In this document: piece by piece, positions 37,820 through 48,700 of the stretch | How the letters are laid out: each line of letters opens with the position of its first letter | Position numbering within the stretch: the stretch's first letter is position 1 | Origin: Salana multivorans | GTDB taxonomy: Bacteria; Actinomycetota; Actinomycetes; Actinomycetales; Beutenbergiaceae | DNA length: 64,000 nucleotides | Assembly: GCF_003751805.1 (NCBI RefSeq) | Contig: NZ_RKHQ01000001.1 | Coordinates: forward strand, 806,001 to 870,000 | Direction of reading: 5' to 3' | Position numbers and translations under genes: made by a program | The notes under the pieces: model-generated | What the model was told of the DNA's origin: nothing | The model's input: the letters and a program-made list of their open reading frames with translations, nothing else | The model's database searches: none

Positions 37820-40174
37820 TCAGCGACGCCAGACCCGCGGTGAGAGGTTCCAGAGCAGCCGGCGGGCCGGGCTCGCGCCGGCCCTGAGCTCCCGCTCCAC
37901 GTCCCCGGCGCGCCCCCACGCGTCGAGCGCCGATCCGTCGGAGTCCACCCCACCCCCGGCCGGCCCGAACGCGCTCGCCTCGGCCGCGTCGGCGACCGCG
38001 CGCCCGGCCTCGGCGGCCTCGACCGGCAGCGCGGCGACCAGCTCGGGTGCCGTCGCCCCCGCCGGGACCGGCAGCCCGGCCAGCCTCATCGAGTCCTCCA
38101 CCCGGGCCCACGCCCCGCGGGCGCCCGCCCCGCGCCACCGCGACCGTCGCCCGACGCGAGCCAGCCCGAGCCCGACGACTCCCGCCGCCGCGAGCGCCGC
38201 GGCACCACCGGCGAGGCCCCACACGACGGCGCCGCCACCGCCCGGCGGAAGGAGGTCGTCCTGCGCCGTGGTGGTCGGCTCCGTCTGCTCCTCCTCCGGC
38301 TGCGGGCCGGGGTCGTCGCCCGTCCCGTCCTCGGCCTCGGGCGGCGGCAGCTCGGTGCTGACGGACGACTCCGGTCCCGGGTCGACCGCCACCCAGCCGA
38401 CGCGGGAGAGGTAGACCTCCGCCCAGACGCGCGCATCGGCACCGGTCACCTGGACCGTCGTCGCCTCGCCGGCCCCCGGCACCTCGAACCCGGCCACGAC
38501 GCGCGACGGGATGCCGAGCGTGCGTGCCAGGACGGCGAACGACGTCGCGAACTGCTCGCTGGTCCCGACCTGGCCGCCGTCCTCGGGCGCCGCCGTGAGG
38601 AACTGGGTCAGCCGGGCGTAGGACGACCCCGACCGGGCACCGTCGTCGAGCGTCCGCTCCTGCCCGCTCGCGTCGAGGCGGACCGTGTCGTAGCGAACCG
38701 CGTCCGCGATGCGGAGGACCTGCTCCCACCGGCTGGACACGTCGGTCGTCGCGATGGCCGACGCGTCGCCGAACCAGCCCGGCGCACGCGGGAGCTCGAG
38801 GTAGCGCTCGAACCCGGCCGCCTCCGGCACGCTCGCCCGCCCGATCGCCGCGGCGGCGGGGGCGTCGAGCGTCGTCGTGACGATGAGCTGCTCGGTCCAC
38901 CCGCCGGGCGCGACGAGGGTCCCGGTGTCGAGGTCCACGAGGACGCTCGCGCCCGTCGCCTCGGTCGCCCGCCCGGCCGAGGGCACCCACGGACCGGCCA
39001 GGTCGCCGGGCGTCAGCTCGTACGTCGCCGTGCGCGTCGCGACGGCCGGCGGCGTGTCCGGCTCGGCGACGACGCCCATGGCGCGCAGCTCCGCGTCCAC
39101 GCGCCACGCGGCGCCGTCGAAGTCGGGCAGCGTGGCGAGCGCGAGCCGCTCCGGGAGCACACCCTCGACGGCGGTGACGGTGAACACGACGTCGTCGCCG
39201 CGCTGGCTCCACACGGCCATCTCGGGCACGGGGTTGGCGGCGCCGGCCGGCAGCCGCGGCGGCGCGACCAGCGTGCGGGGCTCGAACGGGTCCGTCCCGG
39301 GGACGACGCTGGCCGTGAGCGCGAACGTCGCGACGACCAGGGCGACGATGCCCGGCAGCAGGACCCCGGGGCGGGGCCGCGCCCGGGTCGCAGCGGTCGG
39401 GACCGACGCAGCGGCCGTCGCCGGCGCAGCCGACGAGGAGGAAGACGAGCCCCGGTCCTCGCGCGGCGCGCCGGCCCGGTCCGGCAGGACGACCCAGCCG
39501 AGCAGCAGGACGACGGCGGTCGCGAGCGCCGACACCCCCATGGCGTCGCCGCGCCCCGCCGTGAGCAGGGCGCCGGCCACGTGCAGCGTGACCACCCCGA
39601 GCAGCGGGGCGACGCCGGCGCGCCGGGCCACCGTCGCGGCCGCGGCGACCGCCGTCGCGACGATCCAGACGAGCAGGCCGGCCGGGACGAGGAGGCTCGG
39701 GTCGGGCGGCGCGGGGCGCGGGGCGGTCAGCAGGCGGGGAACGGCATCGATGAGCGGGCCGAGCGCCTCGAACGCTGGACTGGCGCGCCAGGCTGGCAGC
39801 ATCGCCGCGTCGCCGTCGACCCGCGCGGCGAACACCAGCGCGACGAGCGCGCCGAGCATGATCGTGACGGTCGCGACGGCCCACCGCGGCACCCGGCAGG
39901 CCGTCCCGAGCGCCACGATCCCGAACGGGAGCACGACGCAGGCCGCGAGGACCGCGAACGACATCGGCGACGCGTAGCCGGCGGCCAGCGGCGACAGCGA
40001 GGTCAGCAGGACGGCCAGCGACCACAGCGGGATGACGACGCGTCGGGCGGTCCCGCGCGCCGCCGCCGTCCCGCTCGCGGCTGCGGCCTGCGACGTCCTC
40101 GCCGCCGTCCCGCTCGTCGCCGCCGTCCCGCTCGCGGCCGCGGCCTGCGACGTCCTCGCCGCCCGCCCGCTCAC
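37820..40174 (-). CDS. TgpA-like transglutaminase-core membrane protein with substituted catalytic residues
   Basis: 784 aa. About seven N-terminal helices (48-290), a large extracytoplasmic part, a transglutaminase-core region (~530-600), a Pro/Glu-rich stretch, one more helix (~645-665) and a cytoplasmic tail. The core keeps QFATSFAVLARTLGIPSRVV and GWVAVDP, but the catalytic Cys is Ser539 (GTSEQF) and the His is Arg582 (ARVWAEV); only Asp598 remains. It is therefore probably a binding or scaffold domain. GTG 40174 overlaps the DUF58 stop (GTGA). Codons 2-40 contain a 57-bp duplication. Confidence 0.85.
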   Translation of the reverse strand: MSGRAARTSQAAAASGTAATSGTAARTSQAAAASGTAAARGTARRVVIPLWSLAVLLTSLSPLAAGYASPMSFAVLAACVVLPFGIVALGTACRVPRWAVATVTIMLGALVALVFAARVDGDAAMLPAWRASPAFEALGPLIDAVPRLLTAPRPAPPDPSLLVPAGLLVWIVATAVAAAATVARRAGVAPLLGVVTLHVAGALLTAGRGDAMGVSALATAVVLLLGWVVLPDRAGAPREDRGSSSSSSAAPATAAASVPTAATRARPRPGVLLPGIVALVVATFALTASVVPGTDPFEPRTLVAPPRLPAGAANPVPEMAVWSQRGDDVVFTVTAVEGVLPERLALATLPDFDGAAWRVDAELRAMGVVAEPDTPPAVATRTATYELTPGDLAGPWVPSAGRATEATGASVLVDLDTGTLVAPGGWTEQLIVTTTLDAPAAAAIGRASVPEAAGFERYLELPRAPGWFGDASAIATTDVSSRWEQVLRIADAVRYDTVRLDASGQERTLDDGARSGSSYARLTQFLTAAPEDGGQVGTSEQFATSFAVLARTLGIPSRVVAGFEVPGAGEATTVQVTGADARVWAEVYLSRVGWVAVDPGPESSVSTELPPPEAEDGTGDDPGPQPEEEQTEPTTTAQDDLLPPGGGGAVVWGLAGGAAALAAAGVVGLGLARVGRRSRWRGAGARGAWARVEDSMRLAGLPVPAGATAPELVAALPVEAAEAGRAVADAAEASAFGPAGGGVDSDGSALDAWGRAGDVERELRAGASPARRLLWNLSPRVWRR

Positions 40175-41415
40175 CTGGCCACCGCCGCGCGCCACGCGTG
40201 CACGATCTCCTCGGCGCGCGGCCCCCGCAGCACCGTGACCCCCTGCGTCGCGCCGACCAGGCGGTCCGGGTCGTCGTCGACGACCGCGATGACGCCGACG
40301 GGGGCCGCCCCGGCCTCGGCGAGCAGCTCGGCGAGACCCGCCCCGGCTCCCGTCACGATCACGAGGATGTCCGGCGACCCGGCGAACGGCCGCGGGCCGG
40401 TGCCGTCGCCCTCGACCGTCCCGAGCAGCGCGAGCCGGCCCAGCAGCTCCGGGTCGATCCCGGTCGGGGTGCCGGCCGGCGGCGCGGTCGTGGCGACGTC
40501 GAGCCCCCCGCTGCGGGTGACCACGCGGCTCGGGCTCGCCTCGGCGGCGGCCGCCGCGAGCAGCGACGCGGCCACGTCGACCGCCTCCTCGAACCCCTCG
40601 CCGGCGTACGACCCGGCTCGGTCGTCCAGCAGGACGGTGAGGTGCGGAGCGGACGGGTCGGCGTCCTCGCGCACCATGAGGGCGCCGCGGCGCGCGCTGG
40701 TCGCCCAGTGGAGCCGGCGCAGGTCGTCGCCCGGCAGGTACTCGCGCAGCGCGACCAGGTCGGTGCCGCCGTGCGCGATCCGCTCGTCAGCGCCCGCGTG
40801 GCCGCGACGGGTGCCGGCCGGCAGCCCGGCCGCGTCGAGGATCCGCGGCTCGACGACGACGGTGGTGCGCTCGCCGTAGACCTGGCTCACCTCGGCGAGG
40901 TCGGCCAGGGCCGAGCGGTGCAGCGTCAGCGGCCCGAACTCGATCTCCCCGCGCCGGTGCGTCGGGATCGGCAGCTCCGTGCGCTCGCTGGCCCCCGGCG
41001 CCAGCCGCGGCAGGTCGAACCGCAGCCTCCGCCCCGCGACGAGGTCGTACCCCGAGGCCGCGACCGGCAGCCAGCCGGAGGTGTTGCGCACGCTCAGCGT
41101 GGCCACGCAGTCCGACAGCCGCGGCACGCGGACGGGACGCACGGAGCGGCGCAGCTCCACGGGGATCGGGACGACGACGCCGACGACGCCGACCGCCACG
41201 GCCAGGAGCAGGGCGACGCCCAGCCCGACCAGACCGGGGTAGGACGCCCACGCGCCGAGGGCGAGCAGCAGCGCGCCGCACGCGAGGGCGGCCAGCCCGC
41301 GCGGGCCGAGGCGGAGTCGGCGCACCCCGGCGAACCCTCCGCGCGAGGCCCCGCTCGCACCGAGCCCAGCGGTCGCGTCGCCACCCGGCGGCGACCCGGG
41401 ACCGGTCGCGCTCAT
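40171..41415 (-). CDS. DUF58 domain protein, membrane anchored
   Basis: 414 aa. Two N-terminal helices (LAALACGALLLALGAWAS, LGVALLLAVAVGVVGVVV), a beta-rich exposed region and a C-terminal DUF58 / vWA-like domain with GTDLVALREYLPGDDLRRLHW and TSARRGALMVRE, the family hallmark. DUF58 proteins work with MoxR ATPases and transglutaminase-like proteins, and the MoxR-DUF58-TgpA order here is the classical one. ATG overlaps the moxR stop (ATGA). Confidence 0.9.
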   Translation of the reverse strand: MSATGPGSPPGGDATAGLGASGASRGGFAGVRRLRLGPRGLAALACGALLLALGAWASYPGLVGLGVALLLAVAVGVVGVVVPIPVELRRSVRPVRVPRLSDCVATLSVRNTSGWLPVAASGYDLVAGRRLRFDLPRLAPGASERTELPIPTHRRGEIEFGPLTLHRSALADLAEVSQVYGERTTVVVEPRILDAAGLPAGTRRGHAGADERIAHGGTDLVALREYLPGDDLRRLHWATSARRGALMVREDADPSAPHLTVLLDDRAGSYAGEGFEEAVDVAASLLAAAAAEASPSRVVTRSGGLDVATTAPPAGTPTGIDPELLGRLALLGTVEGDGTGPRPFAGSPDILVIVTGAGAGLAELLAEAGAAPVGVIAVVDDDPDRLVGATQGVTVLRGPRAEEIVHAWRAAVAR

Positions 41416-42383
41416 GCCGGCACCGGCCGCGGCGCCTCCACGCCCTGCACCACCTCGGCGACGATCGCCGCGGTGTCCTCCCCGGCGAGGACCGCGTCCC
41501 GCGTCGGGATGAGCCGGTGCGCGAGAACCGGCTCGGCAAGACGCTGGACGTCGCTGGGGACGACGTAGTGGCGTCCCTGCGACGCGGCGAACGTCTGGGC
41601 GGCCGCGATGAGGCCGCGCAGCGCGCGGGTGCTCGCGCCGAGCCGGAGCCGCTCCTCCTGGCGGGTCGCCGCGCCGATCGCGCGCACGTACGCGAGCAGG
41701 GGGTCGGCGACGTGGACGCCGCGCAGGGCGACGGTCAGCTCCGCCACGCGGGCCGGCGTCGTGACCTCCCGGACGTGCTCGACGACGCCCGCCTCGCTGC
41801 CCGGGCGCAGCACCTCGATCTCGTGCTCCGCGTCGGGGTAGCCGAGGCTGACCCGGGCGAGGAACCGGTCGAGCTGCGCCTCGGGAAGCCGGTAGGTCCC
41901 GTCCAGGTCGATCGGGTTCTGGGTCGCGATGACGAGGAACGGGTCGGGAACCCGGTGACCGATCCCGTCCACCGTCACGGTCCGCTCGGCCATCACCTCG
42001 AGCAGCGCCGACTGGGTCTTGGCCGCGGCGCGGTTGATCTCGTCGGCGAGCAGGACGTGGGTGAAGACCGGACCGGGACGGAAGGTGATCTCGCCCGTCC
42101 CCGGCTCGAAGACCGCCGTCCCGGTGATGTCGGCCGGCAGCAGGTCGGGCGTGAACTGGATGCGGCGCGAGGTGCCGCCGAGCGCGGCGGCGATCGATCG
42201 GGCGAGCGTCGTCTTGCCGGTCCCCGGCACGTCCTCGAGCAGCACGTGCCCGCCGGCGAACAGGCACGTGACGGTCAGCTCGACCACGCTCCTCTTGCCC
42301 TGGACGGCCGCGCTCACGGCATCGACGACGTCGGTGTGCAGCAGCCGGAACGCGGCCACCTGCTCCTGGCTCAGGGTGCTCAT
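41412..42383 (-). CDS. MoxR-family AAA+ ATPase
   Basis: 323 aa. Walker A VPGTGKTT at ~52-59, Walker B VLLADEINR with the MoxR-typical AAAKTQSALLEVMAERTV, sensor 1 FLVIATQNPID and arginine finger region LPEAQLDRFLARVSLGYP, followed by the lid domain. Likely a chaperone that remodels partner membrane proteins (the DUF58 protein next door). ATG overlaps the FN3 gene stop (ATGA). Confidence 0.95.
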   Translation of the reverse strand: MSTLSQEQVAAFRLLHTDVVDAVSAAVQGKRSVVELTVTCLFAGGHVLLEDVPGTGKTTLARSIAAALGGTSRRIQFTPDLLPADITGTAVFEPGTGEITFRPGPVFTHVLLADEINRAAAKTQSALLEVMAERTVTVDGIGHRVPDPFLVIATQNPIDLDGTYRLPEAQLDRFLARVSLGYPDAEHEIEVLRPGSEAGVVEHVREVTTPARVAELTVALRGVHVADPLLAYVRAIGAATRQEERLRLGASTRALRGLIAAAQTFAASQGRHYVVPSDVQRLAEPVLAHRLIPTRDAVLAGEDTAAIVAEVVQGVEAPRPVPA

Positions 42384-45300
42384 GCGGGGTCCTTCGTCGT
42401 GTCGTGGTCGGAGTCGTGGTCGGTGTTCGGTTCGGGGGTGGGGAAGGGATCGGCCGGCGCGGGAACCGGCTCCGCCGGCGCCCCGGCCGCCGTGAGGTGA
42501 CGGTGCGTGCGGAGCGCCCCGGCGCCGAGGATCAGCCCGACCCCGGCGACCAGGACCGGCGGGTTCGGCACGACCGGCGGGGCCCACGGGGCGGGGACGA
42601 TCGTGACGTGGTCGCCGGGCGAGCTGACCGGGTCGTAGCAGATGCCGGTGCGGGGGTTGCACCAGCCCTGGCCGCCGACGAAGGACCACCCCGAGCTCGA
42701 GGCGTTGACGCCGTTGCCGCTGGCCGTGATCGTCGCGCTGACGTCGGCGCCGGCCGTGATCTGGCCGTTGCGGCTCGCGACCCGCGCGGAGCTGCCGCAC
42801 GGGATCGTCGTCGAGCTGCCCGAGACGGTCACGGTGCACGTCCCGCCGAAGCTCGCCCACGCCGCCGTCGGGACGTAGTCGATCCAGACGGTGACCTGAC
42901 CGTCGTCGGTGTCGACGCTGCTGCCGTCGACGAGGACGGGGTCCCCGTCCCTGGGCAGGTACGGGTTCGAGCCGACCGAGGCCGACGTGCTGCCGGCGGG
43001 TCCGGCGCCCACGGCGTTGACCGCGCGCACCTCGACGGGAACGCTGCCGCCGCTCACGCACAGCGCCTGGCCGCCGCAGGAGACCGAGAAGTCGTACGAC
43101 GTGCCGCCGACGCTCTGCCAGCCGCCGCCGTTCGCGTTCACCTCGTACCCGGTGATCGGCGAGCCACCGTCCGCGGGGGCCGACCAGGAGACCGTGACGT
43201 CGACCCGGTCCGCCGACCCGTGCGAGGCCGACGCGGACGGGCCGACGGCGCCCGGGACGGTCGCCGGCGGCGTGATGGTGACCGCGTTGCTCGCCGCCGA
43301 GGTCGCGCTCTCGCCGCCCCGGCGCGCCTCGACCGTGAACGAGTACGTCCCGGGGGCCAGCCCCGCGACCACGGCCTGCGTCGAGGTCCCCGCCGAGACG
43401 GTGCCGCCCGAGCTCGGCCGCACCACGTACTCCTCGGCGGCCGGGTTCGACGGGCTCCACGTCACCAGGACGCCGTCGGCGCCCTGCTGGACCGCCTGGA
43501 CGGAGCCGGGCGCGGTCAGCGGGGGCTGCGTCGGCGCGCACTCGTGCGGCACCGACGGCGCCTGCGCCGCCCCCGACCCGCCGTCGGCGTGCTCGGCCGT
43601 GACCGTCAGCACGACCGGCGCACCGCACGCGACCGTGACGCTGGCGGTGGTCGCCCCGGCCGCGACGGCCTGGTCGATCCCGTTGCCCGAGATCCGGTAC
43701 CCCTGCGGCGCGACGACGGGCGCCTGCCAGGTGACCGTGAACTGGTCGGTCGTGCCGACCCGGGTCGCCGTGACGGACCTGGGTCGCAGGTCCGCCGGGT
43801 CCACCGGGCAGGGGTCGGCGCGTCCAGCGGAGGAGGCGGCGTACGTCCCGGCGCTCGCGTGCACGGCCGTGACCGTCGCGCGGATCGTGCCACCGCACGC
43901 GACGTCGGCGAGCACGAGGCTCGTCTCGCCGCCGGGGACGGTCACGGTCCGTCCCCCGCCGGTGACCGTGTACTGGGTCGGCGCGACGGCGGGGGCGGTC
44001 CACCCGACGACGACGTCGTCGCCCGCGCGCTCGGCGACGACCGCCGACGGGGTCAGCTCGCTCGCGGGCGGCGGGCTCACGCAGGCCGGCGTCCGCACGG
44101 TGGTGCCGGCGGAGGCGAACGTGTCGTCGGCGTGCTCGGCGATGACGGTGATCCCGACGTCGGAGCCGCACACCAGGCCGGTGAGGGTCGCCGTCGTGGC
44201 CGACGCGGGGACGCGCTCCTGGGCGAGGCCGTCGGAGGAGCGCACCAGGTAGCTCGCGGGCGTCACGTCCGGCGCGGTCCAGGTGACCTCGACGACGCCC
44301 TCGCCGTCGACGGACGCGCGCACGCCGGACGGGACGCGCCGGGGGTCGCCCGCCGTCGGGTCGTCCCCGGGGACCGTCGGCCCGGTCCCGTCACCGGGGT
44401 CCGTCGGGTCGAGGGGGTCCGGCGGGTCGGTCGGGTCGGTCCCGCCGTCGGACGGGTCGGGGGTGCGGGGGTCGGCCGGCGGCACGAGGGCCGGCGGCGT
44501 GACGGCCGGCGGCCGGGGGGTCGTCACGGGTCGCGTCGTCGGTGCGATCGCGGGCTGCGGCTCGGGCTGGTCCGGCGTCACCGTCGGCACGTCGACACCG
44601 TTCCCATCGGTCACCCGGGTGCTTCCGTCGGGCTGGACCAGGACGATGCGGTCGTCGTCGGGGTCGTGGACGATGAGGTGGCCATCGTCGACGACGAGCT
44701 CCGGGTCGCCACCGCCCGGCACCACGATGTCGGCCGCGGCCGGTCGGCCGCGCGCGTCGAGGACGATGACGCGACCGAGCCCACCGCACGGGACGTAGAC
44801 CCGCTCGCTGAACACCGCGGGCTGGAGCGGACGCTCGCACCCCTGCGAGGCGACGTCGACCTGGACGAGGTCGCGGTCGCTCACGAGGAACACGAGGCCG
44901 CGCTCGGTGACCGAGGCGGGGACGAGGTTGGCCGGGGAGACGTCGGCGGCAGCCACCCGTCCCTGGAGGTCGGGGACGGAGGCGGCCAGGTCGGACCCGG
45001 CGCCCACCTGGAGCACCGCGCCCCCGTCGGGGGCGAACACCGTGACGCCGCGGTCGTGCGGCACGAGGGCCGTCGCCGGACCGGCGGCGGCGACGGGCCG
45101 CTCGAGCGAGACGGAGAACTCGCGGACCCGCTCGCCGTACTCGAGCCGTCGCAGCTCGCCCGCCTCCGTGACGATCCAGACGGAGCCCTCGCGGTCGATC
45201 GCCGCGTCCGCCAGCCGCTCCTGCGCCCGGTAGGGGTAGGACAGCGGCTCGAGCGTCAGGGGGTCGACGACGACGACCGTGCCGGACTCCAGCGAGGCCA

Positions 45301-45787
45301 GCACCATGAGCCCGCCGCCGATGAGCGTCTCGGTGCGACCGTCGGAGGCGCGGCTGCCGCTGACCAGGAGCGTGCTGAGGTCGATCGTCGTGATGACGCC
45401 CGTGTCGAGGTTGGTGACGACGACGTAGCCGTCGTGCTGCACGATGGCCAGCCGCTCGCCGTTCTCGCCGATGACGAGGCGGTACTCCGCCTGGCCGTTG
45501 GCGGCGTTCACCTGGACGACGGAGCCCTCACCGCCGTTGAGCCACGTCTGCCCGTCCGACATGTCCATGACGGTGGACGCGATGCCGTTGCCGAGCACGG
45601 CGCCCATGACGAGCAGGCCGCCGGCCGCGGCCGTCCCGGCCTCGACCATGCCGCGCTCGCGACCGCCGCCGCCGCGACGCGTCAGGCGCGACCACCAGCG
45701 CGTGGGGCGGGTGGTGGCGCCGCGAGCCGGGCGGGTGGCGCCGCGGCGACCCGCGCCGCCGCGTCGGCTGTCCTTCGAGGTGGTCAC
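42380..45787 (-). CDS. Giant membrane-anchored FN3-repeat protein of the secretion locus
   Basis: 1135 aa. A basic cytoplasmic N-terminus (1-45), one helix (~47-72, TAAAGGLLVMGAVLGNGIAS), a beta-rich domain to ~415 with repeated VVxNLDTG / VVVDPLTL / VIVLDARGR strands resembling a propeller, a Pro/Thr/Asp-rich linker (~415-505), about five FN3 modules with VTWTAP, GWTAP, TWQAP, TWSPS and SWSAP strand motifs and paired Cys, a Gly/Trp-rich segment with two Cys (WCNPRTGICYD), and a C-terminal helix before an acidic tail. Probably an extracellular scaffold. GTG overlaps the FtsK-type gene's stop. Confidence 0.82.
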   Translation of the reverse strand: MTTSKDSRRGGAGRRGATRPARGATTRPTRWWSRLTRRGGGGRERGMVEAGTAAAGGLLVMGAVLGNGIASTVMDMSDGQTWLNGGEGSVVQVNAANGQAEYRLVIGENGERLAIVQHDGYVVVTNLDTGVITTIDLSTLLVSGSRASDGRTETLIGGGLMVLASLESGTVVVVDPLTLEPLSYPYRAQERLADAAIDREGSVWIVTEAGELRRLEYGERVREFSVSLERPVAAAGPATALVPHDRGVTVFAPDGGAVLQVGAGSDLAASVPDLQGRVAAADVSPANLVPASVTERGLVFLVSDRDLVQVDVASQGCERPLQPAVFSERVYVPCGGLGRVIVLDARGRPAAADIVVPGGGDPELVVDDGHLIVHDPDDDRIVLVQPDGSTRVTDGNGVDVPTVTPDQPEPQPAIAPTTRPVTTPRPPAVTPPALVPPADPRTPDPSDGGTDPTDPPDPLDPTDPGDGTGPTVPGDDPTAGDPRRVPSGVRASVDGEGVVEVTWTAPDVTPASYLVRSSDGLAQERVPASATTATLTGLVCGSDVGITVIAEHADDTFASAGTTVRTPACVSPPPASELTPSAVVAERAGDDVVVGWTAPAVAPTQYTVTGGGRTVTVPGGETSLVLADVACGGTIRATVTAVHASAGTYAASSAGRADPCPVDPADLRPRSVTATRVGTTDQFTVTWQAPVVAPQGYRISGNGIDQAVAAGATTASVTVACGAPVVLTVTAEHADGGSGAAQAPSVPHECAPTQPPLTAPGSVQAVQQGADGVLVTWSPSNPAAEEYVVRPSSGGTVSAGTSTQAVVAGLAPGTYSFTVEARRGGESATSAASNAVTITPPATVPGAVGPSASASHGSADRVDVTVSWSAPADGGSPITGYEVNANGGGWQSVGGTSYDFSVSCGGQALCVSGGSVPVEVRAVNAVGAGPAGSTSASVGSNPYLPRDGDPVLVDGSSVDTDDGQVTVWIDYVPTAAWASFGGTCTVTVSGSSTTIPCGSSARVASRNGQITAGADVSATITASGNGVNASSSGWSFVGGQGWCNPRTGICYDPVSSPGDHVTIVPAPWAPPVVPNPPVLVAGVGLILGAGALRTHRHLTAAGAPAEPVPAPADPFPTPEPNTDHDSDHDTTKDPA

Positions 45788-48700
45788 GAGAGGCTCCCGT
45801 TCACGCTGGTCCGCGCGCTGGCGGCGATGAGCTGGACGACGTGGGTGGATCCGCCGGACACCAGCAGTGCGCGACCGGGGCCGGTCAGCGGCTCGCTGGT
45901 GTGCATCGGGATGGTGGTCGCGGCGAGCGAGCCGTCCGACATCTCCGGCGCGACGACGGCGACGCGGCGCGCGCGGCGCAGGGCCTGGGTGAGGCCGGGG
46001 ATGTGCTGGCGCGAGCGCGCGTCGTCGGGGTCGGACGCGGCGACGACGGCCAGCCCCCGGCGGCCGGCGAGCGCGACCGTGAGAGCCTCGACGGCGGCCC
46101 GCTCCGGCCCTGAGCGCTCCCACTCCCGCTCCCACAGGTGGACGTCGTCAACCAGGACGAGGTGCCAGTCGTCGCCGTCCGTGGCCGGCAGGGCCTCGGC
46201 CCATGCGCCGGCCTGCTCGGCCCCTGCGACGACCTCGTCGACGACCTCCGCCGGCTCCAGCACCCCGTCGGCGACGACGAGCTGCGTCGCGGCGCGGGGG
46301 CCGATCAGCGTGATCCGCGCGGGCGGGCGGCTCGACCGGCGCGCGGCCTGGGCGAGGCCGAGCAGCGTCGAGGTGCGCCCCGAGCGGGCGCGGCCGAGCA
46401 CGAGCAGCGGCGCCTCGCGCAGCGCGAGCGTCACGGCCCCGACGTACTCGGCCTCGACGCCGACGCAGACCGCGTCGTCCTCGGGCGCCGGCACGAGGTG
46501 CTGGGGGACGAGCGTCGGCATGGCCGGCACGGGCAGCGCCGCGCCGTCGGTGTAGCGCTCCCCCACCGCGGCGCACAGCACGTCGAGCCGCTCGGCCTGG
46601 ACGGGCGTCCCGGCGCCGCCGACGGTGGCCACCTGCACCTCGTCCCGGCCGACGAGGCCACGTCCGGCGGGGCTGTCCCCGTCGAGCACGACGCCGGGGA
46701 CCCCGAGCATGACGTAGTCGTCCGGGACCGTCATGCGCAGGACGAGCCGCTGACCGAAGGCGGCCTGGACCGGCGAGGTCAGCCCCGTGCGCTGCGGGGT
46801 GGTGGCCGTGACGTGGACGCCGCACCGCCGGCCCTCCTGCAGGATGGTCGTGACGTGCTCGGCGTGCTCGCGCCGCACCGGGCCGCCGCCGTCGAACGCG
46901 TCGAGCACGGCCGGGAGGTTGTCGACGAGCAGGTGGATCCGCTGCAGCGGTGTGCCGAGCGCGGCCAGCGCGTCGACGTCGGAGGCGCCGCGCGCGGCCA
47001 GCAGCGCGTTCCGCTCGGCGATCGTGCGGGCGAGCATCCGGATGAGGCGCATCATCCGCTCGGTCTGCTGCTCGAGGACGACCGAGCCGACCGACGGCAT
47101 CCGCTCCAGCACCGAGAGGGCGCCGCCGCCCGCGTCGATCGCGTAGACGCAGTCGGGAACGGCCAGCCGACCCGAGCTGCCGGCGGTCGCCGCGGCGGCC
47201 ACCGTGCGCAGCAGCTCGGACTTGCCGCTGCCGGACGCGCCGTAGACCAGCAGGTGCCCGCCGCGCGCGTAGTCGACGACCCACGGGGTCTGGCTCTGCT
47301 CGGCGGGACGGTCGAGGAGCCCGAGGACGAGCTGGCCGGGGAGCTGGTCGACGCGGCGCGCCTCGGCGCCGGCGCCGTCGACGAGCACGTCGTCCAGCGC
47401 GCCGGTCCCGAGGACGACGGTCCCGGGCGCCGCGCAGGCGAGCGGGACCTCGGCGGCGAGCGGCGGCAGCCACGGCTTCTTGGGGGCCGGGCGGCCGCTG
47501 CGGGCGAAGGCGGAGCCGGTCGTCGTCACGATCCGCTCGAGGTCGCTGCGCGGGTGGAGCGTCGTCGTCCCCGCGTGCCGGCCGCCGGCGAGCTCGCGCG
47601 CGGTGAACGGCCCGATCCGGACGCGGCCGCCGTCGGCGTGCAGCTCCTCGCGCGCCCCGACCCAGGCGACCTGGACCAGCTCGCGCGTGCCGTGACCGGT
47701 GCGCCGCAGCCACGCCCGGCCGGGCGTGCGGCGGGACAGGTGCGCGGCGTCCGGCGCGTCGATGACGTCGACCGAGTCGTCCGGGGCGGCGACGCGCAGC
47801 GCGATCCGCAGGTCCGTGTTGGCCTTGATCTGCGGCGTGACCACACCGGCCGGCCGCTGCGTCGCGAGGATCATGTGCATGCCGAGCGAGCGGCCGCGCT
47901 GCGCGATCGAGACCATGCCCTCGACGAACTCGGGCACCTCGGCGAGCAGGGCGGCGAACTCGTCGACGCAGATGAGCATCGCCGGCGGCGCCGCCTCGGG
48001 GTGGTCGCGCTCCATCGCAAGCAGGTCCTTGGCGCCGTACTGCGCCAGCAGGTGCTCGCGCGACGTCAGCTCGGCGTGCAGCGAGGTGAGGCAGCGCTGG
48101 ACGAGGGCCGGCGTGAGGTCGGTGATGTAGCCGACCGAGTGGGGCAGCTCCGCGACCTCGCGGAACGCCGCCCCGCCCTTGTAGTCGACGAGCAGGAAGG
48201 TGATCCGCGACGGCGGGTTGTTCGTCGCGAGCGAGCACAGCAGGGACTGCAGCAGCTCGCTCTTGCCGGCGCCGGTGGTGCCCGCGACCAGGCCGTGCGG
48301 GCCGTCCTCGCGCAGGTCGATCGTGACGACGCCCTCGCCGCCCATCCCGAGCTGGGCGCGCAGCCCCGTCGAGGTCGCCCAGCGCTCGAGGAGACGATCG
48401 ACGTCGTCGGGGTCGGCGAGGTCGCCCGAGAGGCCGGGCAGGCGGACCTGGCCGGGCAGCATCGACTCGGCGGCGAGCACGGCGGCCTCGTCGCGGTACC
48501 CGGACAGCGCGCGGGCCGCCCGCCACACGTCGTGCAGGCCGAGCGACTCGACGCTCGTGAGCTCCTCGATCCCGCCGCGGTCGCGGTGCAGCAGCCGGCC
48601 CGCGGCGGACGGCTGGGCGCCGAGGTCGACCGCGGTGCCCGTGCCGGCCGGGACCGTCTCGATCGACGACCCCAGCCACAGCAGGTGGAGCCGGCGGTCG

